DNA of 64,000 nt from Acidihalobacter yilgarnensis. Its GTDB lineage: Bacteria; Pseudomonadota; Gammaproteobacteria; DSM-5130; Acidihalobacteraceae. Of this stretch, positions 8,850-18,573 are shown in pieces; the first letter of the stretch is position 1; every line of letters begins with the position of its first letter. The translations under genes were made by a program, and so were the position numbers. Under the pieces are notes generated by a model. It saw only the letters and a list, made by a program, of their open reading frames with translations. It did not search any database and had not been told where the DNA came from. The stretch covers positions 2,136,501 through 2,200,500 of the forward strand of contig NZ_CP017415.1 of NCBI RefSeq assembly GCF_001753245.1. The letters run 5' to 3'.

Positions 8850-9013
8850 GACCAATGAGACACATCACCGCACCTTAAAGTTCACGGATTAATCGTGCCG
8901 AGTCTATAGGCGACGTACACACGAGAGACTCCCGGCATGAGTACTTTCGTGCTGAAGGACTGCCTTGTCTACCACACCTACCCGATCTACGTGCACAGGC
9001 TGGACGGCCTATC

Positions 9014-9151
9014 AACGGCCTTGATCCGATGACCTATTTGCGGCAGGCTCTTGCCATGATCGCCACTCATCCGATCAACCGAAACGACGAACTGCTGCCC
9101 TGGCAACTGCCATTGCCGTCGGTGCCCGATGCCGCCAAGGAGGTCGCATGA
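9014..9151 (+). pseudogene. IS66-type transposase, C-terminal fragment
   Basis: Forty-five codons reading NGLDPMTYLRQALAMIATH and then NDELLPWQLPLP match the C-terminal element of IS66 transposases (D-P-x-x-Y-L-R-x-x-L). The rest of the gene is missing. Its TGA overlaps the ATG of the next gene (ATGA at 9148-9151), so the downstream protein was once, and may still be, translationally coupled to an IS66 transposase. Confidence 0.6.
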
Positions 9152-9735
9152 GCAAGATTCAGCGACTGGGCCCGACGGCGCAGCTGCAACTGCGCATCGA
9201 ACTCGAACACAGCCAGCCATTGATCTGGCGCACGGTCGTGGTACCGAGCAACATCACCCTCGTCAAGCTGCACAGCGTCATCCAAGCGGCGATGGGCTGG
9301 TGGGGTGGCCACCTGCATGAGTTCGTGATCGACCATTGCCATTATGGTCAGGTGTTCGACGAGGCTCCATTCCTGGGCATGGAACCTGAACTGGTCGACG
9401 AACGGCGCAAGAAACTGATCAACCTGCTGGGTCGAAAACGGCAGTTCGAGTACCTGTACGACTTCGGCGACAACTGGTGGCATAAGCTTCGCGTTGAGGG
9501 TGTTCTACCGCTCACAACAACACCTCGGCCCCAAATTCTGTGTCTGGCCGGTGAAATGGCTTGTCCGCCGGAAGACGTGGGCGGACTGGTTGGTTACTTC
9601 GAGTTCCTCGCGGCGGCGACCAATCCGCTACACGAAGAACACGAAGCCATGATCGAATGGTGCGGCGGTCACTTCGATCCGACCGACTTCGATATCACGC
9701 TAACAAATCAGCGGCTCCAACACATCAAGTGCTGA
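9148..9735 (+). CDS. Plasmid pRiA4b ORF-3-like protein (IS66 passenger)
   Basis: 195 residues with the PRiA4_ORF3 signature: LQLRIELEHSQPLIWR at the start, GWWGGHLHEFVI, the acidic YLYDFGDNWWHKL motif, then a conserved LAGEMACPPEDVGG-xxGYFEFL block. AAGGAGG precedes the ATG at a good distance. Proteins of this family are common cargo next to transposases; their biochemical role is unknown. Here it follows and overlaps the tail of an IS66 transposase, so it is probably a passenger gene left after loss of the rest of the element. The frame is intact. Confidence 0.88.
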   Translation: MSKIQRLGPTAQLQLRIELEHSQPLIWRTVVVPSNITLVKLHSVIQAAMGWWGGHLHEFVIDHCHYGQVFDEAPFLGMEPELVDERRKKLINLLGRKRQFEYLYDFGDNWWHKLRVEGVLPLTTTPRPQILCLAGEMACPPEDVGGLVGYFEFLAAATNPLHEEHEAMIEWCGGHFDPTDFDITLTNQRLQHIKC

Positions 9736-9754
9736 CTGAATAGGGCATAGCTGT

Positions 9755-9995
9755 CGGACGCTTGCCGGGATTCTCCTTCGCGACGTCCACGTCGTGCAGG
9801 AGCCAGTGCGCTGATACCTTTGTCTTCACGCGCGCGGTAGCGCTTTACGATGTTGCAGACCGCGACGTAGCTCAAACCAATCTCTTCGCTGATCTGAACG
9901 CGATTACGCTCGCGTTTCCGTGCCCGGATAATCTGCTTGCGCAGTTTTTTATTGCGCCGCCTGCTCCAGTTTTCTTGCGTCTTGTTTGTCCACGC
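9755..9995 (-). pseudogene. IS630-family transposase, N-terminal HTH fragment
   Basis: The minus-strand frame reads KKLRKQIIRARKRERNRVQI, then SEEIGLSYVAVCNIVKRYRA, then SALAPARRGRREGESR. This is the helix-turn-helix and linker at the start of another IS630 transposase lineage, distinct from the copy at 7812-8849. No DDE domain follows. Confidence 0.65.
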
Positions 9996-10141
9996 AAGGT
10001 TTTTGCATGACACGGTCAATAGTTCACATCATTAGTGTGCTGAATCTATAATTCATCAGTGCCAATGAAGGGTGAGTAGTTACGAGATGCCTTATAATAC
10101 CGCTATAGAGGAACCCGCACTTGGCTGATGAGGAAAGCACC

Positions 10142-10507
10142 ATGCCGACGATGCTTGTGGTGAAACGTGTCTATGCGCCAGTAGCCGAAGACGACGGGTT
10201 TCGCGTGCTCGTTGATCGACTATGGCCGCGAGGCCTGAGCAAGGCCGCTGCGCGCATCGACTTGTGGGCGAAGGATGTGGCACCGAGTGACGCCTTGCGC
10301 CAGTGGTTCGGACACGACCCAGCAAAGTGGGACGTGTTCCAACACCGTTATTCTGCTGAACTGGCGAAAAACGTCGACGCAATGGCAGCACTTCGAAGCG
10401 AACTTTCCGCGCACGTGCGCGGTGCTACGCTACTGTACGCCGCGCACGACGAACAACATAACAACGCCGTCGTGCTGTTGCGCTACCTGCAAGCACAACA
10501 CGCGTGA
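10142..10507 (+). CDS. DUF488 family protein
   Basis: 121 residues from the ATG at 10142, chosen because GAGGAAAG lies just upstream; an in-frame start 21 bases earlier lacks a site. Family motifs are clear: VKRVYAP near the N-terminus, FRVLVDRLWPRGLSK, RQWFGHDPAKWDVFQHRYSAEL and the late LLYAAHDEQHNNAVVLLRYL. DUF488 proteins are small cytoplasmic proteins of unknown enzymatic function, often next to nitrite, hemerythrin or heme-related genes. Here a hemerythrin gene follows 94 bp later and an NsrR-type regulator faces them, which suggests a nitrosative-stress set. Confidence 0.88.
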   Translation: MPTMLVVKRVYAPVAEDDGFRVLVDRLWPRGLSKAAARIDLWAKDVAPSDALRQWFGHDPAKWDVFQHRYSAELAKNVDAMAALRSELSAHVRGATLLYAAHDEQHNNAVVLLRYLQAQHA

Positions 10508-10601
10508 CCCTGCTGATCAAGATCACGAGGCGCGCGACGTTTCGGTTTGATCTCACCGTCTGAGCGTGACACCACAGCAGAGCCATTGATCCCGAACGAC
10601 C

Positions 10602-11006
10602 ATGCCCCAGCATTTGATCGACGCGCTGACTCATGAACATCAAGCGATGTTGCAGGCAATGCAACGCCTGCGTCTGGCATTGCTCGACGGCGACATCAAT
10701 TCCGCGCACGAGGCACGCGACGTCTTGCAGCGACTGCACGTCGCGCACATCGCCGCCGAGGAAACCGAACTGATTCCGCAGTTGCCGGCTGCCGCGCGTT
10801 GGCAGGCCAAGGTTTACCTAGCCGAGCACGCCAAGCTCGCTGCGATGATCGAACAGTGGCACGAACGTCTGCAACAGCACGGCGCACATATCGACTCGTC
10901 CGTGCTGCGCCTAGCCCTGCTCGACGCTTCGCTGCCACTGCAACACCTACTCGAACACCATTTCGAGCGGGAGGAGAAAGGCTTGTTCCTCGAAACCGCG
11001 ACTTGA
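10602..11006 (+). CDS. Hemerythrin HHE-domain protein
   Basis: 134 residues forming one four-helix hemerythrin-like domain. Candidate di-iron ligands are in order: THEHQAM (residues ~10-16), HVAHIAAEETELIP (~47-60), YLAEHAKL (~73-80) and LLEHHFEREEKGLF (~116-129), matching the H/H-E/H/H-E spacing of HHE proteins. Family members bind O2 or NO or help repair Fe-S clusters (YtfE/DnrN group). Its position beside DUF488 and a frameshifted NsrR homologue on the opposite strand fits an NO-response role, which is inference. Confidence 0.9.
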   Translation: MPQHLIDALTHEHQAMLQAMQRLRLALLDGDINSAHEARDVLQRLHVAHIAAEETELIPQLPAAARWQAKVYLAEHAKLAAMIEQWHERLQQHGAHIDSSVLRLALLDASLPLQHLLEHHFEREEKGLFLETAT

Positions 11007-11043
11007 AGCTGCACGTGACGGCCAGAACCATTTACGCCACCTG

Positions 11044-11473
11044 CTAGGGCTGGCCGACAAACTCGCGCAGCGCCGGGTTCAGGCCATCGGCCAAACTTGC
11101 CGAGTCAAGCTCGGCATAGAAGGCGCGGCGCGCACGCTCAAGCCTAAGGCGCAGGGCGCAAAATCTGGGGAGCAAACAATGCCCGCCATCGTCACGAAAA
11201 CATTCAGCGAGTGCCGATTCATCCTCTAGCCAATCGAACACCTCACTCAGGCGAATCACCGACGCTTCCTTGGCCAGCTTCACCCCGCCGCCCGCACCGC
11301 GCGTGGTCAGCATATAGCCGCCGGCAGCCAGTCGTCGCAGTACCTTAACGAGATGATCGCGCGAAAATGTCGAGCTTGCCCGCAATCTCCACGCTCGACC
11401 AGGTCTCACGATCGCTACCGGCCAATACCAGCAAGGCGGGCAGGCCGAAGTCGGAAAAAGAAGTCAGTCGCAT
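11044..11473 (-). pseudogene. nsrR: NsrR-like Rrf2 regulator with internal frameshift
   Basis: From the ATG at 11473 the translation is MRLTSFSDFGLPALLVLAGS, then SSVEIAGKLDI, and then runs out of frame. The protein resumes in another frame near 11365 with FSRDHLVKVLRRLAAGGYML, then TTRGAGGGVKLAKE. The three cysteines expected to hold the [2Fe-2S] cluster are present in ECFRDDGGHCLLPRFCAL. One base change in length separates the halves, so this is either a recent loss or a sequencing error. An intact protein would be a NO-sensing repressor of ~143 residues. It converges with the hemerythrin gene. Confidence 0.8.
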
Positions 11474-11601
11474 GGCTCGCTCCGAAGAGGTAATTGCAAA
11501 TACCAGTCATGAATCCGATAGTGATATTCATCATATCCGTTTGCTTCACATTTCTACTTTTTTCGCCGTTTCCGATCAGGAGATTCCGACACACACAGTG
11601 C

Positions 11602-11859
11602 TCAGCCCCGAGCCAGATCAACCAGCAATGTGAGTGTTTCGTCGGTGATCCGGTTTTTGGAAAAGTCCAAATAAAGCCCGGCCGCTTCGACCTGCAGGCG
11701 TTCTCCGCGCTGGGGATCATCGGCGAAAAACTGGCGCAGGTGCCGCGCACTCATGCTGCGGTGATGATCGACAAGTGCCTGCCACGCGGGAAGTTGAATC
11801 AGTGTTAGTGTCGATGGGTTCGGCAAGCGGGACGATGCGGAAGATGCTGTGCGAATCAT
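11602..11859 (-). pseudogene. pgi: Glucose-6-phosphate isomerase, N-terminal fragment
   Basis: 85 residues from the ATG at 11859, which overlaps the tal stop (ATGA). The sequence [20 protein letters not shown], then [20 protein letters not shown] and [14 protein letters not shown] is the start of bacterial Pgi (normally ~550 residues). A stop at 11602 and unrelated sequence beyond show that over 80% of the gene is missing. Pgi interconverts glucose-6-P and fructose-6-P; this fragment cannot. It was the last gene of the gnd-zwf-tal-pgi series on this strand. Confidence 0.85.
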
Positions 11860-12947
11860 GACGCGCTGCTCCTCGCAAGATGCGCTGCTTTGGTGCCGAT
11901 CGCTTGCAAGAGTTGACGCCACGACGCGACAAACGCCTCAGCACCTTCACGCTGCAGGCGCTCGGCCAGGACATCAATGTCGATGCCCTGGCGGTCGAAG
12001 TCCGCAAGCACGGCGCCTGCCTCGCCTCCATCCATTGGCAGCACCTGCTTGGCTTGGCCGTGGTCGGCAAAGGCGAGTAATGTTTTTTCTGGAATGGTAT
12101 TGATGGTATGCGGTGCGGCCAACGCCTCGACATACAAGGTGTCAGACGCCTGCGGGTCTTTCGTGCCGGTGCTGGCCCACAGCACGCGCTGTGCGCTGGC
12201 GCCAGCCGCAGCCAGCGTCTGCCAACGGGACGACGCGAGTAAGTCACAATAGGCCTGGTAGGTCTGCATGGCCACAGCAATGCCGAGACGATTGCGCGAT
12301 TGCGGTGAAACGGTGTCTTTCACCGCAACATCCCAACGGCTGATGAAAAGCGATGCGACCGAGCCGACATTCGCATCGAGCCCGGCCTCGATGCGCCGCT
12401 CGATGCCGCGCAAATAGGCCTCGGCCGCAGCCAGGTATTGTTTGCACGAAAACAGCAGCGTGACATTCACGGGAACGCCGGCAAAGATAGACGCTTCAAT
12501 CGCCACCAAGCCTTCGGTGGTGCCCGGAATTTTGATGAACAGGTTGGGCCGATTGGCACGCGCATGCAGTTCTGCCGCTTCCTTGAGGGTTTTCGCGGCG
12601 TCATGGGCCAGCAGTGGAGACACCTCCAGCGAGACCCAGCCATCCACCCCGGCGCTGGCGTCGAAGGTGGGGCGGAATAAATCGGCCGCCTGGCTCAGGT
12701 CTTCCAGCGCCAAATCGAAAAACAGGCTTTCGTCCGATTTGTCATTGTCCGACTGACTGCGAATTGCGGCGTCGTAGGCGGTGGAGTGTCCGATGGCATG
12801 CTCGAAAATGGTTGGGTTCTAGGTCAGGCCCGTCACCTGTAAATCGCGTATATAGCCGGCCAGGATGCCGCTGGTGAGTAGCTCCCGCGTAATATTGTCG
12901 AGCCAAATGCTTTGGCCGAGATCGTGCAACTTTTGGGTCGAGTTCAT
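11856..12947 (-). pseudogene. tal: Transaldolase with in-frame amber codon
   Basis: From the ATG at 12947 the frame reads NSTQKLHDLGQSIWLDNITR, then DLQVTGLT, then TAG (12821-12819, codon 43), then NPTIFEHAIG and an otherwise intact transaldolase to 11856. The amber stands where the family has Ser in the T-S-N-P-T-I-F active-site motif (TCG to TAG is one base change). Downstream, LFIKIPGTTEGL carries the Schiff-base lysine and VNVTLLFS is intact. Total 363 codons. Without readthrough only 42 residues are made; an internal start would lack the first beta-strand. It lies 343 bp after zwf on the same strand and overlaps pgi. Confidence 0.85.
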
Positions 12948-13290
12948 GGCGATTCCTGTGTTGAACGACGGGCTGATTTTTGCCCCAGCAACGTGGGGAA
13001 ATCGATGGCCAGCAAATCACCGATACAATCGATGCTATCGCGAACAGACTGTCTCTCTGGAGGGGCGCGGTACACCCTGTGTACTCGACGGACACAATAC
13101 ATCTGCACGGCGCAACCGAGATCCAACTTCGTTCAGAATAACAGAGCGTCGCATCAACCCATGAGGTCGATCAGTATTTTGGTTACAATTTTTCATATGC
13201 ATCACACCTCTTAGAGACCCTCTCGAAAAGTCGTTGGTTTTGTTTATTGATTTCCGACCTCAATTGGATTGTTACAATATTTCCATTCGA
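12948..13290. other. Gap between zwf and tal
   Basis: 343 bp with no supported gene and no clear terminator hairpin. It may carry a promoter for tal-pgi, but I cannot point to convincing -35/-10 boxes. Confidence 0.3.
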
Positions 13291-14682
13291 TTATGGGTTA
13301 TGCCAAGTACCGTTTTTTTTGATCAGTGCATCGGCCTGCGCTGGACCCCAGCTGCCAGGTGAATATGGATAGATATGGTCATGCACCTTGAGAATAGGTT
13401 CAACGACCGCCCATGCCGCTTCGACTGCATCTTCACGAGTAAAAAGCGCCCCATCACCTGCCATAGCATCGCTTAATAATCGTTCATAAGGTTTCTCCTC
13501 TCCCGACTGTTCTTCGAGTAGATATAGTTCACGTTGATCACCGACGAATTCCTTACCTGCTCGCTTGACGCGAGCAGCGAGGGCGACAGCAGAATTAGGA
13601 GACAATCGAAAACGCAGATAGTTGGCACGGATCCCTTTTTGTACGGAATCATCAAAAAGCATCTGCGGCGGTGGATACAATTCCACGAGTACCTCAGCCG
13701 CTGTAGTGCCGAGCTTTTTGCCAGAGCGGAGGTACCATGGCACCCCACTCCAACGCCAGGAATCGATGTACAGTTTCAACGCACAAAATGTTTCAACATC
13801 AGAATTTGGCGATACGTCTGGCTCATTTCGATAACCTACATACTGGCCTCGTATAATATCCTTCCGTTGCAAGGGCCGCATCGCTTGCAATATTTTTGCT
13901 TTCTCGTTATGAACTGCACCAAAACCTTGATAAGCAGGAGGCTCCATAGCCAACAGGGCTACTATCTGGAAAAGATGATTTTGTATAACATCGCGCAGAC
14001 AACCTGTGTCTTCATAAAATGCGCCACGACCATCGACTCCGAATTCTTCGGCTAGCGTGATCTGAACGCTTGCCACATAGTTGCGATTCCAGATGGGTTC
14101 AAGAAATGAATTTGCAAAGCGAAAATAAAGGATGTTCATGATCGCTTCTTTTCCCAGATAGTGATCTATTCGAAAGATCGAATCTTCGGGGAAAACTGCA
14201 CGCACAGTACGATTGAGTGATTGTGCCGAAGCCAGATCGTGGCCAAATGGTTTTTCAATGATGATGCGTGCACGCGTCGCCAGACCACACGCATCAAGTC
14301 CTTCAATCACCGTAGAAAATAGAGCAGGCGGAATCGCAAGATAATGTGTTGGTTGCTGGGCGTGGCCGATTACTCGTTTAAGTGTAGTGAATGTTTCCGG
14401 ATTCGAATAGTCACCGCTCACATATTCTAGCAATAAAAGAAATTTCTCGAGCGTTTCCAGGTCCGTGTTTTCAACAGCTTGGGTTATACTGGCCTTCGCT
14501 CGATCACGCAATTGCGTCACACCCCATTTAGATGAGGCGACACCGATAACCGGGATATTAAGGCGATCATTCAAAAATAACGCAAAAAGCGCTGGAAAAA
14601 TCATTTTATACGCGAGATCTCCGGTTGCGCCGAAAACCACCAGGACATCGGACAACTGCTTTGAGTGCAATTTACTAGCCAT
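13291..14682 (-). CDS. zwf: Glucose-6-phosphate 1-dehydrogenase
   Basis: 463 residues from the ATG at 14682, preceded by GGAGAGCTGAG; an alternative ATG at 14706 overlaps the end of gnd. The Rossmann motif [13 protein letters not shown] binds [13 protein letters not shown] follows, and the substrate/catalytic motif RIDHYLGKE with its histidine is intact. LRSGKKL and the C-terminal beta+alpha domain are complete. It catalyses glucose-6-P to 6-phosphogluconolactone, the entry to the pentose-phosphate pathway. It follows gnd with a 13-bp gap, so the two are co-transcribed. A ruined second copy lies at 49953-51134. No lactonase gene (pgl) is present between them. Confidence 0.96.
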   Translation of the reverse strand: MASKLHSKQLSDVLVVFGATGDLAYKMIFPALFALFLNDRLNIPVIGVASSKWGVTQLRDRAKASITQAVENTDLETLEKFLLLLEYVSGDYSNPETFTTLKRVIGHAQQPTHYLAIPPALFSTVIEGLDACGLATRARIIIEKPFGHDLASAQSLNRTVRAVFPEDSIFRIDHYLGKEAIMNILYFRFANSFLEPIWNRNYVASVQITLAEEFGVDGRGAFYEDTGCLRDVIQNHLFQIVALLAMEPPAYQGFGAVHNEKAKILQAMRPLQRKDIIRGQYVGYRNEPDVSPNSDVETFCALKLYIDSWRWSGVPWYLRSGKKLGTTAAEVLVELYPPPQMLFDDSVQKGIRANYLRFRLSPNSAVALAARVKRAGKEFVGDQRELYLLEEQSGEEKPYERLLSDAMAGDGALFTREDAVEAAWAVVEPILKVHDHIYPYSPGSWGPAQADALIKKNGTWHNP

Positions 14683-14695
14683 CTCAGCTCTCCGA

Positions 14696-15703
14696 TTATG
14701 TTTCATTGTGCCCGCCAAACTGCTTTCGCATCGCGGACAAGACACGATTGGCGTAATCCGCCCCATTTCGTGAAGCAAACCTCTCAAATAGTGCGGCGCT
14801 AATAACAGGTATTGGCACACCTTCGTCTATCGCAGCCAATGCAGTCCACCGGCCCTCACCTGAATCTGATACGCGTCCTGAATATCCGTTAAGCTCTGCA
14901 TTTTCGACCAAAGCAGCTGCAGTTAAATCAAGCAGCCACGAAGCCACTACACTGCCACGCCTCCAAACCTCTGTTATTTCCGGAAGATTAAAATCATACT
15001 GATAATATTCCGGATTAGGCATCGGTGTTGTTTCGGCATCATTTTCCTGCGCATGCCTACCAGCATTCGCATTCCGTAATATATTTAAACCCTCGGCACA
15101 AGCCGCCATTAATCCATATTCAATGCCATTGTGAACCATCTTGACGAAATGACCAGCACCTGCTGGCCCGCAATGGAGATAACCTTGTTCGGATGGATCA
15201 GGTGGCCCCACTCTTCCGAGAGTGCGTGATGCCGAACCCACACCAGGCGCAATACTTTCGAAGATAGGTGTCAGAAGTTGCACGATCGAGGCTTCTCCGC
15301 CGATCATCAGACAGTATCCACGTTCCAGCCCAAACACACCGCCACTGGTACCGCAATCAATGTAATGTATCTCTTTTGATTTGAGCATTTCCGCGCGCAA
15401 AAGATCATCCCGATAATAGCTGTTTCCGCCGTCGATTATGATGTCGCCGGCACACAGATGTTCAGCTAATTCTTCAACACTTTTTTGCGTTACGCTAGCA
15501 GGCACCATTAGCCAGATGATCCGTGGCCCCGAAAGTTTTTCAGCTAGGTCTTCAAGCGAATCGGCACCTATAATCCCAGGCCCATGGAGATCCTTTACAA
15601 CGTCTTCATTTACATCATAGACTACACATTGGTGGCCATCTTTGACAAGACGTCGCACCAGATTTGCACCCATGCGTCCTAATCCGACCATTCCGATTTG
15701 CAT
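14696..15703 (-). CDS. gnd: 6-phosphogluconate dehydrogenase, decarboxylating (short, GntZ/YqeC type)
   Basis: 335 residues, matching the short family rather than the ~470-residue enterobacterial type. [16 protein letters not shown] is the dinucleotide-binding motif, [19 protein letters not shown] carries the substrate site, and [20 protein letters not shown] contains the catalytic Lys and Asn. GAGGAGATAGGGA precedes the ATG. It converts 6-phosphogluconate to ribulose-5-P with release of CO2, probably NAD-dependent in this subgroup. It is first of the gnd-zwf pair; a decayed gnd in front of a decayed zwf at 51131-51495 shows the pair was once duplicated. Confidence 0.95.
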   Translation of the reverse strand: MQIGMVGLGRMGANLVRRLVKDGHQCVVYDVNEDVVKDLHGPGIIGADSLEDLAEKLSGPRIIWLMVPASVTQKSVEELAEHLCAGDIIIDGGNSYYRDDLLRAEMLKSKEIHYIDCGTSGGVFGLERGYCLMIGGEASIVQLLTPIFESIAPGVGSASRTLGRVGPPDPSEQGYLHCGPAGAGHFVKMVHNGIEYGLMAACAEGLNILRNANAGRHAQENDAETTPMPNPEYYQYDFNLPEITEVWRRGSVVASWLLDLTAAALVENAELNGYSGRVSDSGEGRWTALAAIDEGVPIPVISAALFERFASRNGADYANRVLSAMRKQFGGHNET

Positions 15704-16004
15704 TCCCTATCTCCTCAACTTATTTATCCAGATATTGCTCTATGACACAAGGCTATAATTTACTCTTGATTAACAGGCATTAAAACCAATACCTAATAGA
15801 TAGCGTAATAGATAACCCGTTGCCATAAATCTCTTTATGAGAACGACATATGCTTTAATTCTCGAGAGACACGACGCTCTTTATTTCGTCCTTTCATCGA
15901 ATACCGGGTTTATGTCTAAAAAAATCGATTACCTTCATTTCTGATATGCTATTCTCCAATGGTTCCATTCTGGATGAGAACCATCTCTATGGGCATCCGA
16001 TGCA
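15704..16004 (-). promoter_or_regulatory. AT-rich intergenic region, probable gnd-zwf promoter
   Basis: 301 bp between glgP and gnd, clearly more AT-rich than the flanking genes. On the minus strand TTGTGT, 16 bases, then GATAAA lies about 25 bp before the gnd ATG and could be a -35/-10 pair. No gene is seen in it. Confidence 0.3.
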
Positions 16005-18533
16005 TCATCGTGACCATAGAATATGAGGTTCTTCAAGTGGCACTTCAGCCAACGGATGTGCAGGTCTCACACGTACGGTATAGTCATTGCTCGGACGAGT
16101 TGTCGTCAATGACACCCGATAGCGGAAACCGTTAACCGCTCCAGCCAGGGTTTGCACGCGCTCCATCCAATAACATTCCGATGCCCCATTCGCCCCTATA
16201 CCATCAGCATACAGCTCCACGGCAATATCATCAGGTGGCAAACCATCGAGAAATATTTGCGCATTGGCAATCATCCCGTTGTCCTGTTTCTGACATTCAA
16301 GATCGCCGATACGCACAGCCGACCAATGTGCTGCAACACGTGCCGACCACTTACGCAAGTCGCATGCACCGCGGCCATTATTTGCAATCCGCCTCGAGAA
16401 TGCTTCCGCACGGGGTAAATAATAGTTCTCAACATATTCACGCAGCATGCGATTGGTCGAATAGGCAGGCGTAAGTCGCGCCATACTAGCGCGCACACGC
16501 GACACCCACCGTGAGGGTATCCCATCGTCATTGCGCTCATAGAATTCAGGAACAATGGATGTTTCAAGTAGCTGGTATAGGGCATCGGCCTCCTCGAAAT
16601 CCCAGGCTGGATCAATCCCATGCTCGTTACCATCGCCTAACGCCCACCCGACTTCTGGACTGTAGGCCTCTGCCCACCAACCATCCAACTCGGAGATGTT
16701 AAGCCCACCGTTAACCAGTATCTTCATGCCGCTGGTGCCACTGGCTTCCCAGGGTCGACGTGGTGTATTGATCCATGCATCAACACCTTGTACCAAATCG
16801 GACGCCACTGCCATATCGTAGTCTTCGATAAAGACCACTCGACCTTGTATATCCGCTCGGGCAATGAACTCGATCCACTGGCGAATCATGTCTTGCCCAT
16901 CAAGATCACGCGGATGCGCTTTGCCTGACAATACCAATTGAACTGGGTGTCGTTGATTACACAATAGACGTGCCAGACGCTCAGGTTGCACCAATAATAA
17001 ATTTGGACGTTTATAACCGGTGAATCGTCTTGCAAAACCGAGTGTAAGCGCATTGGGATCGAATAGAAGACTACATTCTTCGATCCGGCGTTCCGATTCA
17101 GCACGTCCAGCACGCTGGTGTGCGGCATGCACACGGACTGTACTGATCAACCGTTGACGTTGTCGGGTGCGAAAATCCCACAGGGTGGTGTCATCAAGTG
17201 TAGTGATTGCGACTTCGATGCCATCCAAGCTGGATATCCATCGATTCTCTCCACAAGCTTTTGTCCACAGGTCATCGGCCTCAGCAGAATCCCAGCTAGG
17301 GGTATGTACACCATTGGTCACATGCCCAACCGGAATCTCAGCTAGAGGCCATCGTGGGAAAAGAGGGGCGAACAACTCTCGGGAAACAATACCATGCAAG
17401 CGTGATACACCGTTGATTGCTCCGCTTGCCCGCAAAGCGAGAAACGCCATGTTAAACAATTCACGCTCATCACCTAAATGAGTACGCCCCAAGTCGAGTA
17501 ACGCCTCAATATCGACCATCCACTGCTTGGCGAAGCTATTGAAATATTTACGAATGAGCGCAGACGGAAACTGGTCGAATGCCGCAACCACCGGGGTATG
17601 CGTGGTAAACAGATTACCTGCGCGTGTCGCTTGTAATGCCGTGATAAAATCAAGATCATGTTGCCGTGCACATTGTGCCGCCCGTTGCAGTACCGCGAAT
17701 GCCGCATGACCTTCATTAAGATGACTGACTGTGGGAGTAAGTCCTAGTGCGTCTAGCATCCGCCAGCCGCCGATTCCTAAAACGATTTCCTGCTGTAAAC
17801 GCGTTTCCTCATCTCCGCCATAAAGTTCCCCAGTAATGCCGCGATCACGGGGATGATTGCTCATGCCGTTGGCATCGAGCAATAATAGACGTACTCGACC
17901 AACGCGTGCTTCCCAACAACGCAAGCGGAGCATACGCCCAGGAAATTCGACATTAACATGCAACCAACTGCCGTCACTCTTTCGTACAGGAAGTACCGGC
18001 AACATGGCAGGATTGTTATAAGGAAAATAAGCCTGTTGCTGACCTTTGACGTTGATCATTTGTCGGAAATAACCTTGCTGATAAAGCAGACCGACCCCCA
18101 CCATCGGCACACCAAGATCGCTGGCGGTCTTGAGCATATCGCCAGCTAAAATACCGAGTCCACCAGAATAAATTGGTAGCGCCTCACTCAACCCAAATTC
18201 CATGCTGAAATACGCGACCAAGTCGAGCTCGCGAGTATCATCCTGCTCACTAAACCAAGTGGGCGCATTCAAACTTTCATCGCGGGCCCGAACTTGACCT
18301 CTGAGTTTGTCGAGAAAATCGTTATCGCGTGCGAGCGCTTCCAAATGGTCGCGAGAAGTGTTCTCCAGTATCAACCAAGGATTACCGGTAGCCTCCCACA
18401 GCTCTTGATCAATCCGTTTCCAGAGAGTATCTGAGGCATGACTCCAGCTCCAGCGCAGGTCCAAGGCCAAATCACCCAGGGATTCCAGGCCCGCTGGCAA
18501 TTCTCGCGCGAAGTAGTGTTGCATATGGACCAT
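16005..18533 (-). CDS. glgP: Alpha-glucan (glycogen/maltodextrin) phosphorylase
   Basis: 842 residues of the GT35 family, in the group with an N-terminal DUF3417 domain (GDLALDLRWSWSHASDTLWK). MEFGLSEALPIYSGGLGILA and LNEGHAAF mark the catalytic core. The pyridoxal-phosphate region has RFTGYKRPNLLL and EASGTSGMKILVNGGLNIS, then LDGWWAEAY. The enzyme releases glucose-1-phosphate from alpha-1,4-glucans in the cytoplasm. GAGAGGAC precedes the ATG; the histidine-phosphatase gene ends only 40 bp upstream, so the two form an operon. Glucose-1-P would need a phosphoglucomutase to feed Zwf, but the only homologue in the window (1264-2436) has lost its active site. Confidence 0.95.
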   Translation of the reverse strand: MVHMQHYFARELPAGLESLGDLALDLRWSWSHASDTLWKRIDQELWEATGNPWLILENTSRDHLEALARDNDFLDKLRGQVRARDESLNAPTWFSEQDDTRELDLVAYFSMEFGLSEALPIYSGGLGILAGDMLKTASDLGVPMVGVGLLYQQGYFRQMINVKGQQQAYFPYNNPAMLPVLPVRKSDGSWLHVNVEFPGRMLRLRCWEARVGRVRLLLLDANGMSNHPRDRGITGELYGGDEETRLQQEIVLGIGGWRMLDALGLTPTVSHLNEGHAAFAVLQRAAQCARQHDLDFITALQATRAGNLFTTHTPVVAAFDQFPSALIRKYFNSFAKQWMVDIEALLDLGRTHLGDERELFNMAFLALRASGAINGVSRLHGIVSRELFAPLFPRWPLAEIPVGHVTNGVHTPSWDSAEADDLWTKACGENRWISSLDGIEVAITTLDDTTLWDFRTRQRQRLISTVRVHAAHQRAGRAESERRIEECSLLFDPNALTLGFARRFTGYKRPNLLLVQPERLARLLCNQRHPVQLVLSGKAHPRDLDGQDMIRQWIEFIARADIQGRVVFIEDYDMAVASDLVQGVDAWINTPRRPWEASGTSGMKILVNGGLNISELDGWWAEAYSPEVGWALGDGNEHGIDPAWDFEEADALYQLLETSIVPEFYERNDDGIPSRWVSRVRASMARLTPAYSTNRMLREYVENYYLPRAEAFSRRIANNGRGACDLRKWSARVAAHWSAVRIGDLECQKQDNGMIANAQIFLDGLPPDDIAVELYADGIGANGASECYWMERVQTLAGAVNGFRYRVSLTTTRPSNDYTVRVRPAHPLAEVPLEEPHILWSR

Positions 18534-18573
18534 GTGAAGCTGTCCTCTCGAGAAAGTGGATAAGGGGAAGGCA

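Noticed and set aside
11856-12947. Programmed recoding or pyrrolysine at the tal amber codon
   Set aside because: The residue is Ser in the family, no insertion element is visible, and other genes nearby carry different stop codons (TAA, TGA, TAG), which fits decay better than recoding.
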